Shown here piece after piece: positions 53,800 through 63,592 of a stretch of 64,000 nucleotides of DNA. Position 1 is the first letter of the stretch. Each line of letters starts with the position of its first letter. Below the pieces are notes generated by a model. That model was not told where the DNA came from. It was given only the letters and a program-made list of their open reading frames with translations, and made no database searches. The position numbers were made by a program, and so were the translations under genes. Location: positions 1,178,001 through 1,242,000 of the forward strand of contig JAKSGN010000035.1 of NCBI GenBank assembly GCA_024180945.1, read 5' to 3'. The stretch comes from Macrophomina tecta. Lineage: Eukaryota > Ascomycota > Dothideomycetes > Botryosphaeriales > Botryosphaeriaceae.

Positions 53800-56005
53800 C
53801 TAAATATGCACGATATCCACCCTCGCACGTTGAAACAATTTATGGGCCACAACATCATTCTGTTCCCTTTCCTCGTCCGTAATTGTGGCTGGTAAGACGG
53901 TCATGCGCGCGAAAGTGCCAGGACCGCGTTTCTTGCTTAATGTGCCAGGGTTGATCATGAGCACCGAGTTAATCACCTACATGCGTTAGTTAGTGGGTGT
54001 GCTGACTCGATGGTGATAGCCATCAAAGCTTACCTTAGCAAATGGTGTGAGCGCCGAAGGCGTTATAAGTAGATCCGGCCGTACATTCAGCCATTCTGTC
54101 AACTTGAGGAAGCTTGTGTCAAGCGGTGCGCCAATAGGCAGTAGGTCCAACTTCTCCGCACCTTCTCCCCCTTCAGCAGCAACAGCAATGTCTCTGTCCG
54201 CCTCGATTTTCGGGTAAGCTTCACGCGCGGTGGGCGGGAAAACAGGGCAGAAGGAGCGCTGGGAGATGATGTTCGCACCCCAGCGAGCCATCGCATTCGT
54301 CATCCTGGCCTTGTCACTGACGCATTCCTCTCGACGGAGCATGTCCAGAACGTCAAGGCTATTGATGCCGACGATGATCTCATTGATGCTGATCGTGACA
54401 GGATTTGTTACAATACTGGCTTGCCTTGGAAGACCAAACTCCTGGCGCTTGAGACGGTCTTGCGGGTATGAGACATGCTTGTTGATAGCATCACGGACAG
54501 AGGGTTGGATGATGATGGTGATACTCGGATGTTGCGCGGCGAGCTGATTTATAGGTTGCGAGATGTGGTAGCGGAAGACATCCTTCAGAGTAGCCTTATC
54601 TGGATTGGGAATGGCTGATTCGGGGATGTCAAAGTCACCGTTGATAACAGAAGGATGCTCAATGTCCAGGAAGGGGCCGCTGAGGACGAGGAGATCAGGA
54701 CGGCTCTCCAGGGCATTCTCGATAAGTGCATTCAGGGCCGCAAAGTCGAGCACATGACCTGGAGTGTACGGTCCCGATGCGACCATAAAACTTAGAGGTC
54801 TGGTACTGCTTTCGGAATCATCGATATCCATATCTCCGGTAGAAGCGAGCCTGGCGTTGGCGAGGTCAAGCTCTGAGGGAGTAGAAGCAGCGACAGGCAG
54901 GAGCGGCATCTCGAGGATTTCCTTGACCATGAAAAAGGACCCTGCTGGGTTGCTCCCTCGTAAAGCAACGATCTGCCCAGGGAAAAAATTGTATAGGGGG
55001 AGATTTTCCACCTTGAGAGGTACTCGAAGACCGGCTCCTGTGCGCCTCGATGTCTCCAGGACCAGCGAAGCGGCATTGAGCCTGCCTTCGGCGCTGTCCG
55101 AAGCGATGCGCCCAACCGCAACAATGTCGCTTGTACTCTGACTGGCTGGATTTCCAAAGGCAATGTCTTCCAACTGATAGTGCTCCTGGACGATCTGAAG
55201 GAACTCATCTATGCGGTCATCGAGGATCTCTGACGCTTCAGACAATTTCATGGCCATTGTCTTGTAGGCAAACTTGGCGATTTCGGTATTGGCCTTGATC
55301 TTGACCCGAGGTTCGGCGGAAGACTGCGTCGGTGGTTCAGGCAGTGAAATATGATCGTTCAATGTCTCCATTATTCGGCCAGCATTTGGGCGATCTGCGA
55401 AGGAGGCTCTGCAACCGTTCAGTCATGAGTACGCCACAATCACTTGACAGAGCTTGAACATACGCTGCCGCTCCAGTACCGTTTGCTACATGCGGTGTAA
55501 GAGGCGAGCTCTGAATGTTGTTCTTGGTAGCCTTCGCCGCGGGGGAGTCGAAAGTGGACTTTCTCTTAGCCGCACTGCTATTGAATTGGGTGCGCGATGA
55601 CCCATGAGGGGTGCTGGGGACAAGGCCGTCAAGTCTGCTGGGCGTCAATTTTACGGATCCTTTATAGCGACGTACAACTCACACGCCAAAGACATCGGCG
55701 CTGCTCGTGCTGGCACGGGCGCTGGGAGCAGTAGCCCTCTTGTCGGACCTAGCATGAGCGGCCTTTGCTCTGTTCTCTCGTTCCAATGTATCTTGAATGT
55801 CTTTCTTGAAGTCGCGGGCGGCCTTGAGAGTCAGGGTGGTCTCGGGACCCATCTTGATGCTGTAGGACTCCCATTTGTAGAAGAGTTCTTGCGGCGAAAT
55901 TGAGTGCAGGCGGAGGAGTGATTGCAGCTCGATAAGGACTTCTTGAGGAAGGGCAGCGTTTGGAGAGCCAAACAGCTCATTGAGCTCGACAGTGGTTTCG
56001 TCCAT
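53800..56005 (-). CDS. POL12: DNA polymerase alpha B subunit
   Basis: Four exons: 55683-56005, 55464-55637, 54034-55408 and 53800-53976; 682 residues. MDETTVELNELFGSP and a helical N-terminal domain are joined by a Ser/Pro/Lys linker (SSAAKRKSTFDSPAAK) to the OB-fold region (PLYNFFPGQIVALRGSNPAGS) and the inactive calcineurin-like phosphoesterase domain: FMVASGPYTPGHVLDFAAL, LLVLSGPFLDIEHPSV, ITIIIQPSVRDA, and ITPSALTPFAKVINSVLMINPG. This B subunit couples polymerase alpha-primase to the replication fork; the metal ligands of true phosphatases are replaced, as in all family members. The exon 2/3 splice AAASFADRP was fixed by phase. An MCB cluster lies 72-101 bp upstream of the ATG. Confidence 0.96.
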
Positions 56006-56468
56006 ATTGAAGCGTGGTGGCGGATGGTGGTGTTGCTCGTCTGTCGGAGCAGCAAACTCAGGCGCGGGAGAGCGAGACGCGTCCAGTAACGCGAGACGCG
56101 ACGCGTGCGGGTGACGGAGCGCCAAGACCCACCGACGGCGGCGGAGGTTGCCGGAGCTCGAATGCAGGGAGGGATGATGAGCTGCCGGGAGAACGGCTTC
56201 CGGGGAGAGCCTAATCGCCCCATCCTCGCCGCCCGTTTCCGCTACCCGCGCCTCTGGAACGTAGCTGCTTGTTTGGAGCTTTGTGCTTAGGGTCGATAAT
56301 AACGCTGCGTCTTCCGCTGCCGTTGACCGTCCTCCACCTTCTGGCCTTTCTTTTCTTTTCTTTTCTTTTGACACCCATCACATTGCGCTTGTATATAGTT
56401 CGCCACTAGAGCAATCTACGCAATCTCGAATTTGCCCCATCTGGGACACGCCAATCCTCCTGAACATT
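56006..56468. promoter_or_regulatory. Divergent promoter, POL12 / Sec14-like gene
   Basis: 463 bp. Besides the MCB cluster it has a CTTTT-repeat pyrimidine tract at about 56346-56369, about 100 bp before the Sec14-like start, typical of a fungal core promoter or leader. Confidence 0.55.
56077..56106. promoter_or_regulatory. MluI cell-cycle box (MCB) cluster upstream of POL12
   Basis: Two perfect ACGCGT palindromes (56077-56082 and 56101-56106) and two ACGCGA variants (56089-56094 and 56096-56101) in 30 bp, 72-101 bp upstream of the POL12 ATG. ACGCGT is the binding site of MBF (Mbp1-Swi6), which drives G1/S transcription of replication genes in ascomycetes. The cluster is also 360-390 bp upstream of the divergent Sec14-like gene. 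Confidence 0.75.
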
Positions 56469-57600
56469 ATGTCCGCCGAGACCGGGCAGATCAACCCTTC
56501 TGCCAACACCCCTCTCACCGAGAAGGACTCGGCCGACAACAACAAGAATCAGAGTAAAGGCTCTGCACCCGCCTCCACTATGACAGACGCAACTGCCACC
56601 TCCGCCCCTGCCATCAAGGCCCCTTTTCCGCACCCGCTGCCCCAATGCAAGCCCGCGCCGCCTGCCGCATTGACCGACGACCAAGAGAAGAAATACCAGG
56701 AGCTACTTGAGAGCGTGAAGAAGTGGGAAAAGGTGCCCAAGTCTACGGCTAAGAAGCCAGAGGAGGAGCCCCTGTCGGACGATGAGCGCATGTGGCTCAC
56801 AAGGGAGTGCTTACTGCGCTATCTGCGTGCTGTCAAGTGGACTTCCGCCGCCGCTGCTGAGAAGCGACTGCTGGACACGGTGATCTGGCGCCGCGAATAT
56901 GGCACCAACACCTTCACCGCCGACTACATCTCCCCCGAGAACGAGACGGGCAAGCTCATCATCCTGGGGTACGATAATGAAGGTCGGCCGTGTCTGTACA
57001 TGGACCCATCCAAGCAGAACACGGAGAAGAGCGATCGTCAAGTGCACAACTTGGTATTCATGTTGGAGAAGGCAATTGACTTGATGCCTGCTGGTGTGGA
57101 GAGTGTTGCGCTCTTGATCAACTTCAAAAACAGCACGTCGGCAAAGAACCCTTCCCTTGGCCAAGGCAAGCAGGTGCTCAACATTCTTCAGGGACAGTAT
57201 CCGGAGAGGAACGGCAAATCCTTGATCTCTGAGTGTAAGCCCGCGTCCCCCTCTCCTTGAACGGCCCATGCCCTTGAAGTGAGCGCTAATGTTGGGGACA
57301 GTGCCGTGGTACGTCTCGACGTTCTTCAAGCTCATCTCCCCTTTCATCGACCCTGTGACCAAGGAGAAGATGAAGTTCAACGAACCCTTCGGTAATTTCA
57401 TTCCTCCGTCTCAGTTGATGAAGAACTATGGCGGCGAGGTGGAGTTCGAATACGACCATTCTGTATACTGGCCCACGCTCAACCAAATGTGCGATAAACT
57501 CCGGGCGGAGAGGAAGGCTAGGTGGGAAAGCAGAGGAAAGCAGATCGGTGACAGCGAGTTCGCGATCAAGGGCGGCGAAGAAGCGGCTGCGGAGCCGTAG
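56469..57600 (+). CDS. Sec14/CRAL-TRIO phosphatidylinositol transfer protein, Pdr16-like
   Basis: Two exons, 56469-57234 and 57302-57600, 354 residues. A Thr/Ala/Pro-rich leader (~70 residues) precedes the CRAL-TRIO N domain LTRECLLRYLRAVKWTSAAA. The lipid-binding domain follows: WRREYGTNTFTADYISPENE, KLIILGYDNEGRPCLYMDPS, HNLVFMLEKAIDLMPAGVES, ALLINFKNSTS, ILQGQYPERNGKSLI, PWYVSTFFKLISPFIDP and FNEPFGNFIPPSQLMKNYGG. The RPCLYMDPSKQNT segment and YPERNGK are as in the Pdr16/Sfh3 branch, which binds PtdIns and sterol and affects azole tolerance at lipid droplets and the cell periphery. The ortholog choice among Sfh proteins is inferred. The start is the first ATG after the pyrimidine-rich leader. 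Confidence 0.88.
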
Positions 57601-58180
57601 GTGACAGCATGTCGAGAACGCAGGTCAGAACTAGAGAAAATACGACGTTGAGCATTGCTAGGCGTTCATAGAATGACTGGATTCGGGACGGAGAAGAGCC
57701 TCATGTCCTGTTGGAGGAGGTCATAATAGTCATCAGGCTGGGGAGTAGAAAGTCTCCTTTGAAATAATATTTATCATTGGTCGTCAGACGTCATGGAGGA
57801 ATTTGGGGTTCTAATTTACATAGAAGCTTACACTGTGCGAAGTCATCGCAACATTCCACCACGAGGCAAGTGTGGGCTGATATATTGACCTTCATGTTGG
57901 CACGGTGCACTATCACTGAGCAGCTGCGCACATGGGTTGTGCGGCGTGCCGGAATGACGCACTACGGTAGCCCGCTTTTTTTGTGAGATGCCGAGCGCGG
58001 TTGTGACTCTTAACCCATAACCCAACTGCACAAACAGCGCGTTTCCACCACCGGCCCAGCCCGACGCAAGCCATCACCTGCCCCACCACGGATCACACTG
58101 CACCGCGCTCACCGGTCCGACTCGAGATCCGCCAAAGAACAAAAAAAAAAAAAAAACAACGCGCGACTTCGGTGGCCGCA
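57601..58180. other. Intergenic; includes GCD2 leader with A16 run
   Basis: Sec14-like 3' flank and GCD2 promoter. An A16 run at 58141-58156 ends 24 nt before the GCD2 ATG. No gene seen. Confidence 0.5.
58141..58156. repeat. A16 homopolymer in the GCD2 5' leader
   Basis: Sixteen A just upstream of the eIF2B delta start codon. Confidence 0.9.
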
Positions 58181-59783
58181 ATGGCTGACCCCACCCCCAC
58201 ACCACAGCACGCCAACGGCCAGCCCACAAACCCGACCTCCGCACAGCAAGGCACGAAGCCTGCCGATATGTCAAAAGAGCAGGTTTCTACCGCTGCTACG
58301 GCACCCTCTGCGTCCGCGGCCGAGAAGAAGCTCTCAGGAGCAGAGCTCAAGAAGCGCGCCAAGGAGGAAAAGGCCGCAAAGCGCGCAGCTGAGAAGGCTG
58401 CTCGAGATGCAGCAGGTGGGGGTGGGCCCCCTCCGCCTGCCGCAAACAAGAAGCAGGAGGCCAAGCAGAAGGAGCAGAAGGGAGGTCCTCAAAACCAGCA
58501 GCCCGGCGGTTCTCGCGGTGCCCAGCAGCAGGACCGTCCTCTGCCGCTGCGGAGGCGACCCTCACAGAGCGGGCCTGCGGGCGGACCCGTGAAGGAGGCC
58601 AAGAGCGAGAAGAAGAAGCTGGCAGAGAAACAGGTCGGCCTGTTCGGACATCTATACGGTCAGCCCCGGAGGCACGAGATCGAGGGCGCTGCGAAGGAAG
58701 TGCATCCTGCCGTACTGGCCCTGGGTTTGCAGATGAGCAGCTACGTCGTCTGCGGCAGCAATGCCCGCACCGTCGCCATGCTCCTGACCTTCAAAGCTGT
58801 AAGCCTGGCGCCGATCCTATATTTATTGCCAGATCTGCGTAGTAACATGGTATGACCAGGTCATCGATTCGTACACGACTCCTCCCGGCACCGCTCTCGC
58901 TCGTCATCTCACTTCTCACCACCTCTCTCCCCAAATATCCTACCTTTCCAGTTGCCGGCCTCTCTCCGTTTCCCAGGGCAATGCCATTCGTTGGCTTAAG
59001 GACTTGATCATCAAGATTGACCCCTCCGTTCCCGAGACCACCGCAAAGGCACACCTCCTTTCCTCCATCGACACCTTCATTCGCGAAAAATTCACCGCAG
59101 CCGATGAAGTCATCTCCGAATCCGCTGGCGCTAAGATCGTGGATGGAGATGTAATCGTCACCTTCGCGAAGAGCAGCATAGTTCTCAAGACCCTCCTCCG
59201 AGCTCATGCAGACGGCCGGAAGTTCCGCGTCAATGTCGTTGACTCAAAGCCGCTCTTCGAGGGAAAGCAGATGGCTCGCAGCCTTGCCGCCGCCGGCATC
59301 CAGGTCAGCTACTGCCTCGTCGGTGCCGCGCCTCATGCTGTGAAGGAGGCATCCAAAGTTTTCCTCGGTGCGTCTGCCATGATGAGCAATGGCCGTCTCT
59401 ATTCCCGCGTCGGCACAGCGATCGTTGCCATGTTTGCACATGAGCGCGACATTCCCGTCATTGTGTGTTGCGAGTCAGTAAAGTTTACGGAACGCGTTGC
59501 GCTCGACTCGATCGTGAACAACGAAATTGCGCCTGCCGATGAGATTCTCGGCCAGGGCGAGTGGATTGGTGAAAATCTGGCCAATGAAGACGAGGAGGAA
59601 GGAGCTCCAAAGAAGGGCCGCGAGGGAGCTCTGAAGAGATGGAAGGAGACGCCAAATCTTCAGCTCTTGAACGTTTTGTATGACGTCACGCCCGCGGAGT
59701 ACGTCAAGATGGTTGTTACCGAGATGGGCAGCTTGCCACCGAGCTCAGTACCTGTCGTCCACCGGATCAGCACGAATGTCTAA
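58181..59783 (+). CDS. GCD2: Translation initiation factor eIF2B delta subunit
   Basis: Two exons, 58181-58798 and 58860-59783, 513 residues. The first ~140 residues are low complexity, rich in Lys, Ala, Glu, Pro and Gln (AELKKRAKEEKAAKRAAEK), as in fungal Gcd2. The regulatory Rossmann-like domain follows: FGHLYGQPRRHEI, HPAVLALGLQMSSYVVCGSN, KIVDGDVIVTFAKSSIVLK, FRVNVVDSKPLFEGKQMA, GIQVSYCLVGAAPHAVKEAS, LGASAMMSNGRLYSRVGTA and VIVCCESVKFTERVALDSI. It ends LPPSSVPVVHRI. Delta, with alpha and beta, senses phosphorylated eIF2 and regulates GDP/GTP exchange, the basis of general amino-acid control. The ATG at 58181 follows an A16 tract; a GTG upstream was ignored. Confidence 0.95.
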
Positions 59784-60003
59784 GGGAAGATATCAGCGAG
59801 AAGCACGGGCAGGATGGGAAAGAAAAAGCGGCATGGTATGGCGCATATGGGTTGTATTACGAGAACAGATGTGCTCTATGTATTTCTGGTTTCTTTTTTG
59901 AAAGGTTGTCTAGACATAGGGCATGTTACGAGGAAGCTTGGTGATTTGGTATGTCAGAACTGGTAATTCAACAAAATACCGTAAGCGATGCTATGAGTTC
60001 CAA

Positions 60004-61411
60004 TCAGATTCTTCCAAGCTCCTTCAGAGCCTCGTTCACAAGCCTTCCATTCTCCTCCTTGCTGAATGGCTTTAGGGCACCTTCGTCATTCCGTCTGACC
60101 CAGCCTTGACGTGGGTCAGATCAGCGCCCTTCTCATGTTGTTCCCTTTGCATCCGCTTTTCACGCACTCGCTCCTCAACACTTCCCCTCGCCTTTTTACT
60201 CCAGGACTCATGTACCAAGGCGACTGCTTCTATTAAATGCGTATGCTTATCATCAAGCGGCCATAACCGAGCCGTTCGTATCTTGCATAGCGCGTACCAG
60301 CTGAAGCACAAGTTGTTGCTGCCCATGATCGAGTCCTTCAATCCATATTCGTAAGCAAAGTGGTAAAACCCTACCATTTCCCAGTAAACGATTGCGGCAA
60401 GGCTTTAGGTCGAGTTTCCATTACCTCCAGTGCCCTGGTCCAAAAGAATATCTCGGGGTTCTATGTCGTTGTGACAGGAGACAGTTTTTCGCGTGAGAGA
60501 TTCGAGGTATTCGAGGGGCATATCGACGCTTTCGACGCCTTTAGCCAACGGTTCCAGGACAATGCCATCCGAGCAGCGCTGAAGTTTTGCCACAGAGACT
60601 TTCGGCGCGACTAAGGTAATCACGCCCTCCAGGGATGATGCGACGTCCTTGTAGTATCCCAGATGTGGCCCACCGACAGGGCTTTTAATGTGACCGGTGG
60701 GGCCGCCTAAGAAGCAAGGAGCATCCTTTAACATCTCTTGCACTCTCTTGTCATTCAATGTCAATGTCTGGATGCCTCTCACGGCTTCGATGACTTCGTC
60801 CGTCAGGGTGGACTGTTGTTCTATGTCCAAACTCTCCCTCAATGGTTCGAGATCCAGGGGGGGTCAATAATCAAAGAATAAAACAAATATGCGGTAAATA
60901 TTTGCTTATCGGATACTCTGATTGGTCGATTAGCAAATATTTACAAAATGTTTCTTTGATTGTTTGATTGTTCACCACCCTGTCGAGATCGAGAGTATCG
61001 CAGATATATTCAATGATGGAGTACTCCAGATCCTTTCAGTCATTTGATGTGATGGTCCCGACATCGAAAGTCTTTGGCACTGGATGTGGTATCTCCAATT
61101 TGGCTATTCGCTGAAGCGCAACCACGTCCCGCAACCGATTCTGATGTTTCTCCAAGTGGACAAGGGGTTTCTGGAGCCAGACGTGGCGGGGCACGTCGTT
61201 GAAGGAGACCTTAAAAGTCCATGGGCCCCGCGTCTGCGTCAAAACTCTTGATTCTGTTGGTGTTGCGCTGCCGAATAAACTTCTGACGATAACGTGTCCG
61301 GCTGGAGCCAGAGTTCGTCCCATGCTCATCTCCAGGGCTCTGAGGCTTATCGGGATACAGCGGAGATTGGAATTTAGAGACAACAAAGTCGATGGTAGAA
61401 GCAGATTGCAT
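60004..61411 (-). pseudogene. Broken aminoglycoside-phosphotransferase (APH)-like gene
   Basis: Protein-like segments in order are: FGSATPTESRVLTQ; an RIAKLEIPHPVPKTFDVGTI block; LEYSIIEYICDTLDLD; LTDEVIEAVRGIQTL; the catalytic-loop-like SCHNDIEPRDILLDQGTGG (usually HNDxxPxNIL, here Asp for Asn); IVYWEMVGFYHFAYEYGLK; and the C-terminal ALKPFSKEENGRLV. They are broken by a TGA at 61036-61038 just after GTITSND, a 93-bp fold-back insertion (60869-60961), a TAA at 60405-60407 after the catalytic loop, and a frameshift between about 60090 and 60130. Lineage-specific fungal APH-like families are common and this copy is dead as read. C-to-T changes could explain both stops. No intact promoter or exon model was assigned. 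Confidence 0.7.
60869..60961. mobile_element. Fold-back (MITE-like) insertion of 93 bp
   Basis: Outer 10-bp inverted arms AATCAAAGAA (60869-60878) and TTCTTTGATT (60952-60961), and perfect inner 13-bp arms GTAAATATTTGCT (60894-60906) and its complement (60932-60944), around a 25-bp loop. It is A/T-rich in GC-rich surroundings and separates two parts of the APH-like coding frame. No target-site duplication is obvious and it has no coding capacity. Confidence 0.55.
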
Positions 61412-61605
61412 TGAAGAAAGGGATTCTAAGTGGAAAATTCAATCTGATATATGGTTCGCCTTCCAAACTTCAAAGCAAGATCGTTGGGTCATCGGCCGCA
61501 GTTGGTTGACTAAAGACGTTGTCTGAAACGTGTCGCGAATCGCTTGACCTTCCCGCAAACATACCGTTTGTCGTTTTCCGCTCATATGTGGATCGCTTGC
61601 CAAAC

Positions 61606-63592
61606 TCATCCCCTAACTTCTTTTGCGTCGTCCAGACTCATCTGAACCTCAACGTGCCCTTGGCTTCCATCTTGCTTCTCAGAGTCTGGAATGCTCTCTG
61701 CCTGTGCAGCTCCAAACAGGTTATCCATCTCTTCAATTGGTACGCCCTAACTCAGCCGCAAGTTAGCGCATGACAAGAGGCCTGAAATATTGAAACACAG
61801 AAACGAGAGTGGCATACCTTTGTTTTCCGAATGCACCAGATAACCCAGAACCCCATAACTACCATGAGGGAGCCGTAAAAGAAATAAGTGCCGTATCCGA
61901 GATCACTGATCATGTAAGGCGTGGCGCGGCTCACGATGTACGACCATGCTCGTTCGTCTGCAATCGTGATAGCCATGCACAGCGTCCTGATATGCAGAGG
62001 ATAGATCTCCGATGCGTAGAGGGACGAGATGCCTTGCCAAGTCGCGCAGAAGATCACGCCGTACAGATAGATGCACACCATAGCCAGGTAGCCCCATCCG
62101 GAGGAGGTGACCCCGTCATTGTTGACTGGATCAGCTTTCATGACGTAACCTCCTATGTAGAACTTGATACTGCTTGTCAGGAAAATGTATCAAGGAAAGC
62201 GGTCTGTTGTGCTTACCATTGGAATTGCCCCTATCCAAGCTCCGTAAATAAGTCCCTTGCGACGTCCAAGGTAATCCGCAACCCAGAAGGCGAAGATGGC
62301 TATGCCCAATGTCTTTGCAATCCCAAAAAAGCTGGTAGCGAAAAGCTTCAAATCCACTGACTTGATACCGAGCGTCTCGAAAATCCTCGGCGAGTAATAA
62401 GTGATGATCTGAACACCGGTCATGTTTTGGCACCTACATTATCCATCAGCTGAGCCATTGAAGATTAATGAAGACGCATGTTGGAGAATCAGTGAAGCCC
62501 TACATCATCAGAGCCAAGCCTATTCCAACTCTGTTTCTGATGCCCTTCTTGAAGAGCTCCTTCCATTGCGCCTTGAACGGGAGGGCCTTCCCGTTGATCT
62601 TTCCCATTACATCCTCACGTATTTCATGCATCTCATGCACGATATACGCATGCGAGGCGGGTAGCTGCCGCAAATGGCAGAGGACTCGTTCCGCTTCCTC
62701 AAATCGATTCTTTTTGCAAAGCCAACGGGGAGTTTCCGGACAGAGCGGCAGAAGAATCATCATGATGAAACCGGGCAGAAGCTGTAACCCAAGTGGTACC
62801 TGCCACTGCCTCATCCCTTGAGGACTGATTGTACGGTTGACAGCGTAGTTCACCCAAAAGCCGCACATTTGAGACGCCTGCAGCCCGATTTCGAAGAACC
62901 CGACGAGGCGGCCACGGATTGATGGTGGGGAAATCTCCGCAATATACCTGGACATGTTAGCGTGTCGGTAGGTTAATTCTGACGCAGCACTAACACTGGA
63001 ATGACAGGAGCTGCAGTGCCTATTCCCAGCCCAGCAACTACGCGCCCAGCAATTAGCAGACCAAGTGAGCCGCGAGACCCAGTCATCAGCGCGGCTCCGA
63101 GCATGAAAACGGCAAGGAATCCGCAAAGAGACCACTTGCGTCCGTATCTCTCGGCAAAAAGATAAGATGCCAGAGCTCCGAAGAAAAGACCAGCTTGGAA
63201 AGCTGAAAGGATATTTGCTGGTAATATTTTAGTAACACAAAGAGAATATCCCCGCACTAAATTCCTTGAGTGGGGTTCTCAGTAGCTTCGCTTACAGCTG
63301 AGGTCATCAAATTCCTTTTCTGAGAGATCGGCGAGGCCAAAATCCCTCTCGAATGAAGGAAGGATCAGTGTCCCTCCCATCACTGAGACATCGTAGCCTA
63401 GTTGATGTTAATGTAGAATGGCCTAAGTAAAGATGCCGCTACAAGGAGTTTTGAAGCCTCAGATGCAAGAAAAACTACGGGCTTCTACTCACCCAGCGCA
63501 AGAGCGCCAAAAGACACTGCCAGGCAATAGAAGTGCACGCTCCAATTTTTGACCTCCGCTGGATCACTGCCTTTGTCGTAACGTTCAGCCAT
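61606..63592 (-). CDS. MFS sugar transporter (quinate/hexose permease family)
   Basis: Seven exons: 63493-63592, 63296-63397, 62995-63217, 62504-62947, 62217-62433, 61818-62162 and 61606-61746; 523 residues. Helix 1 ends YCLAVSFGALALGYDVSVMGG. Sugar-porter signatures are RYGRKWSLCGF, GRVVAGLGIGTAAPVIPVYI, SEISPP-type AEISPPSIRGRLVGFFEIG, CPETPRWLCKKNR, MCQNMTGVQIITYYSPRIF and VADYLGRRKG, and the last half has WQGISSLYASEIYPLHIR. The tail is GVPIEEMDNLFG. It is a 12-helix plasma-membrane proton-sugar symporter; the substrate is not clear, but the NMTGVQIITYYSPRIFE block resembles quinate and hexose carriers. The exon 5/6 boundary uses an AAG acceptor (at 62163-62165). All phases agree. Confidence 0.9.

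Noticed and set aside
60843..60860. tRNA B-box-like GGTTCGAGATCC
   Set aside because: It lies in the coding frame of the APH-like pseudogene and no A box or cloverleaf fits around it.
60004..61411. APH-like region as an intact multi-exon gene
   Set aside because: No GT-AG pairs with matching phase remove the TGA at 61036, the TAA at 60405 and the C-terminal frameshift together.
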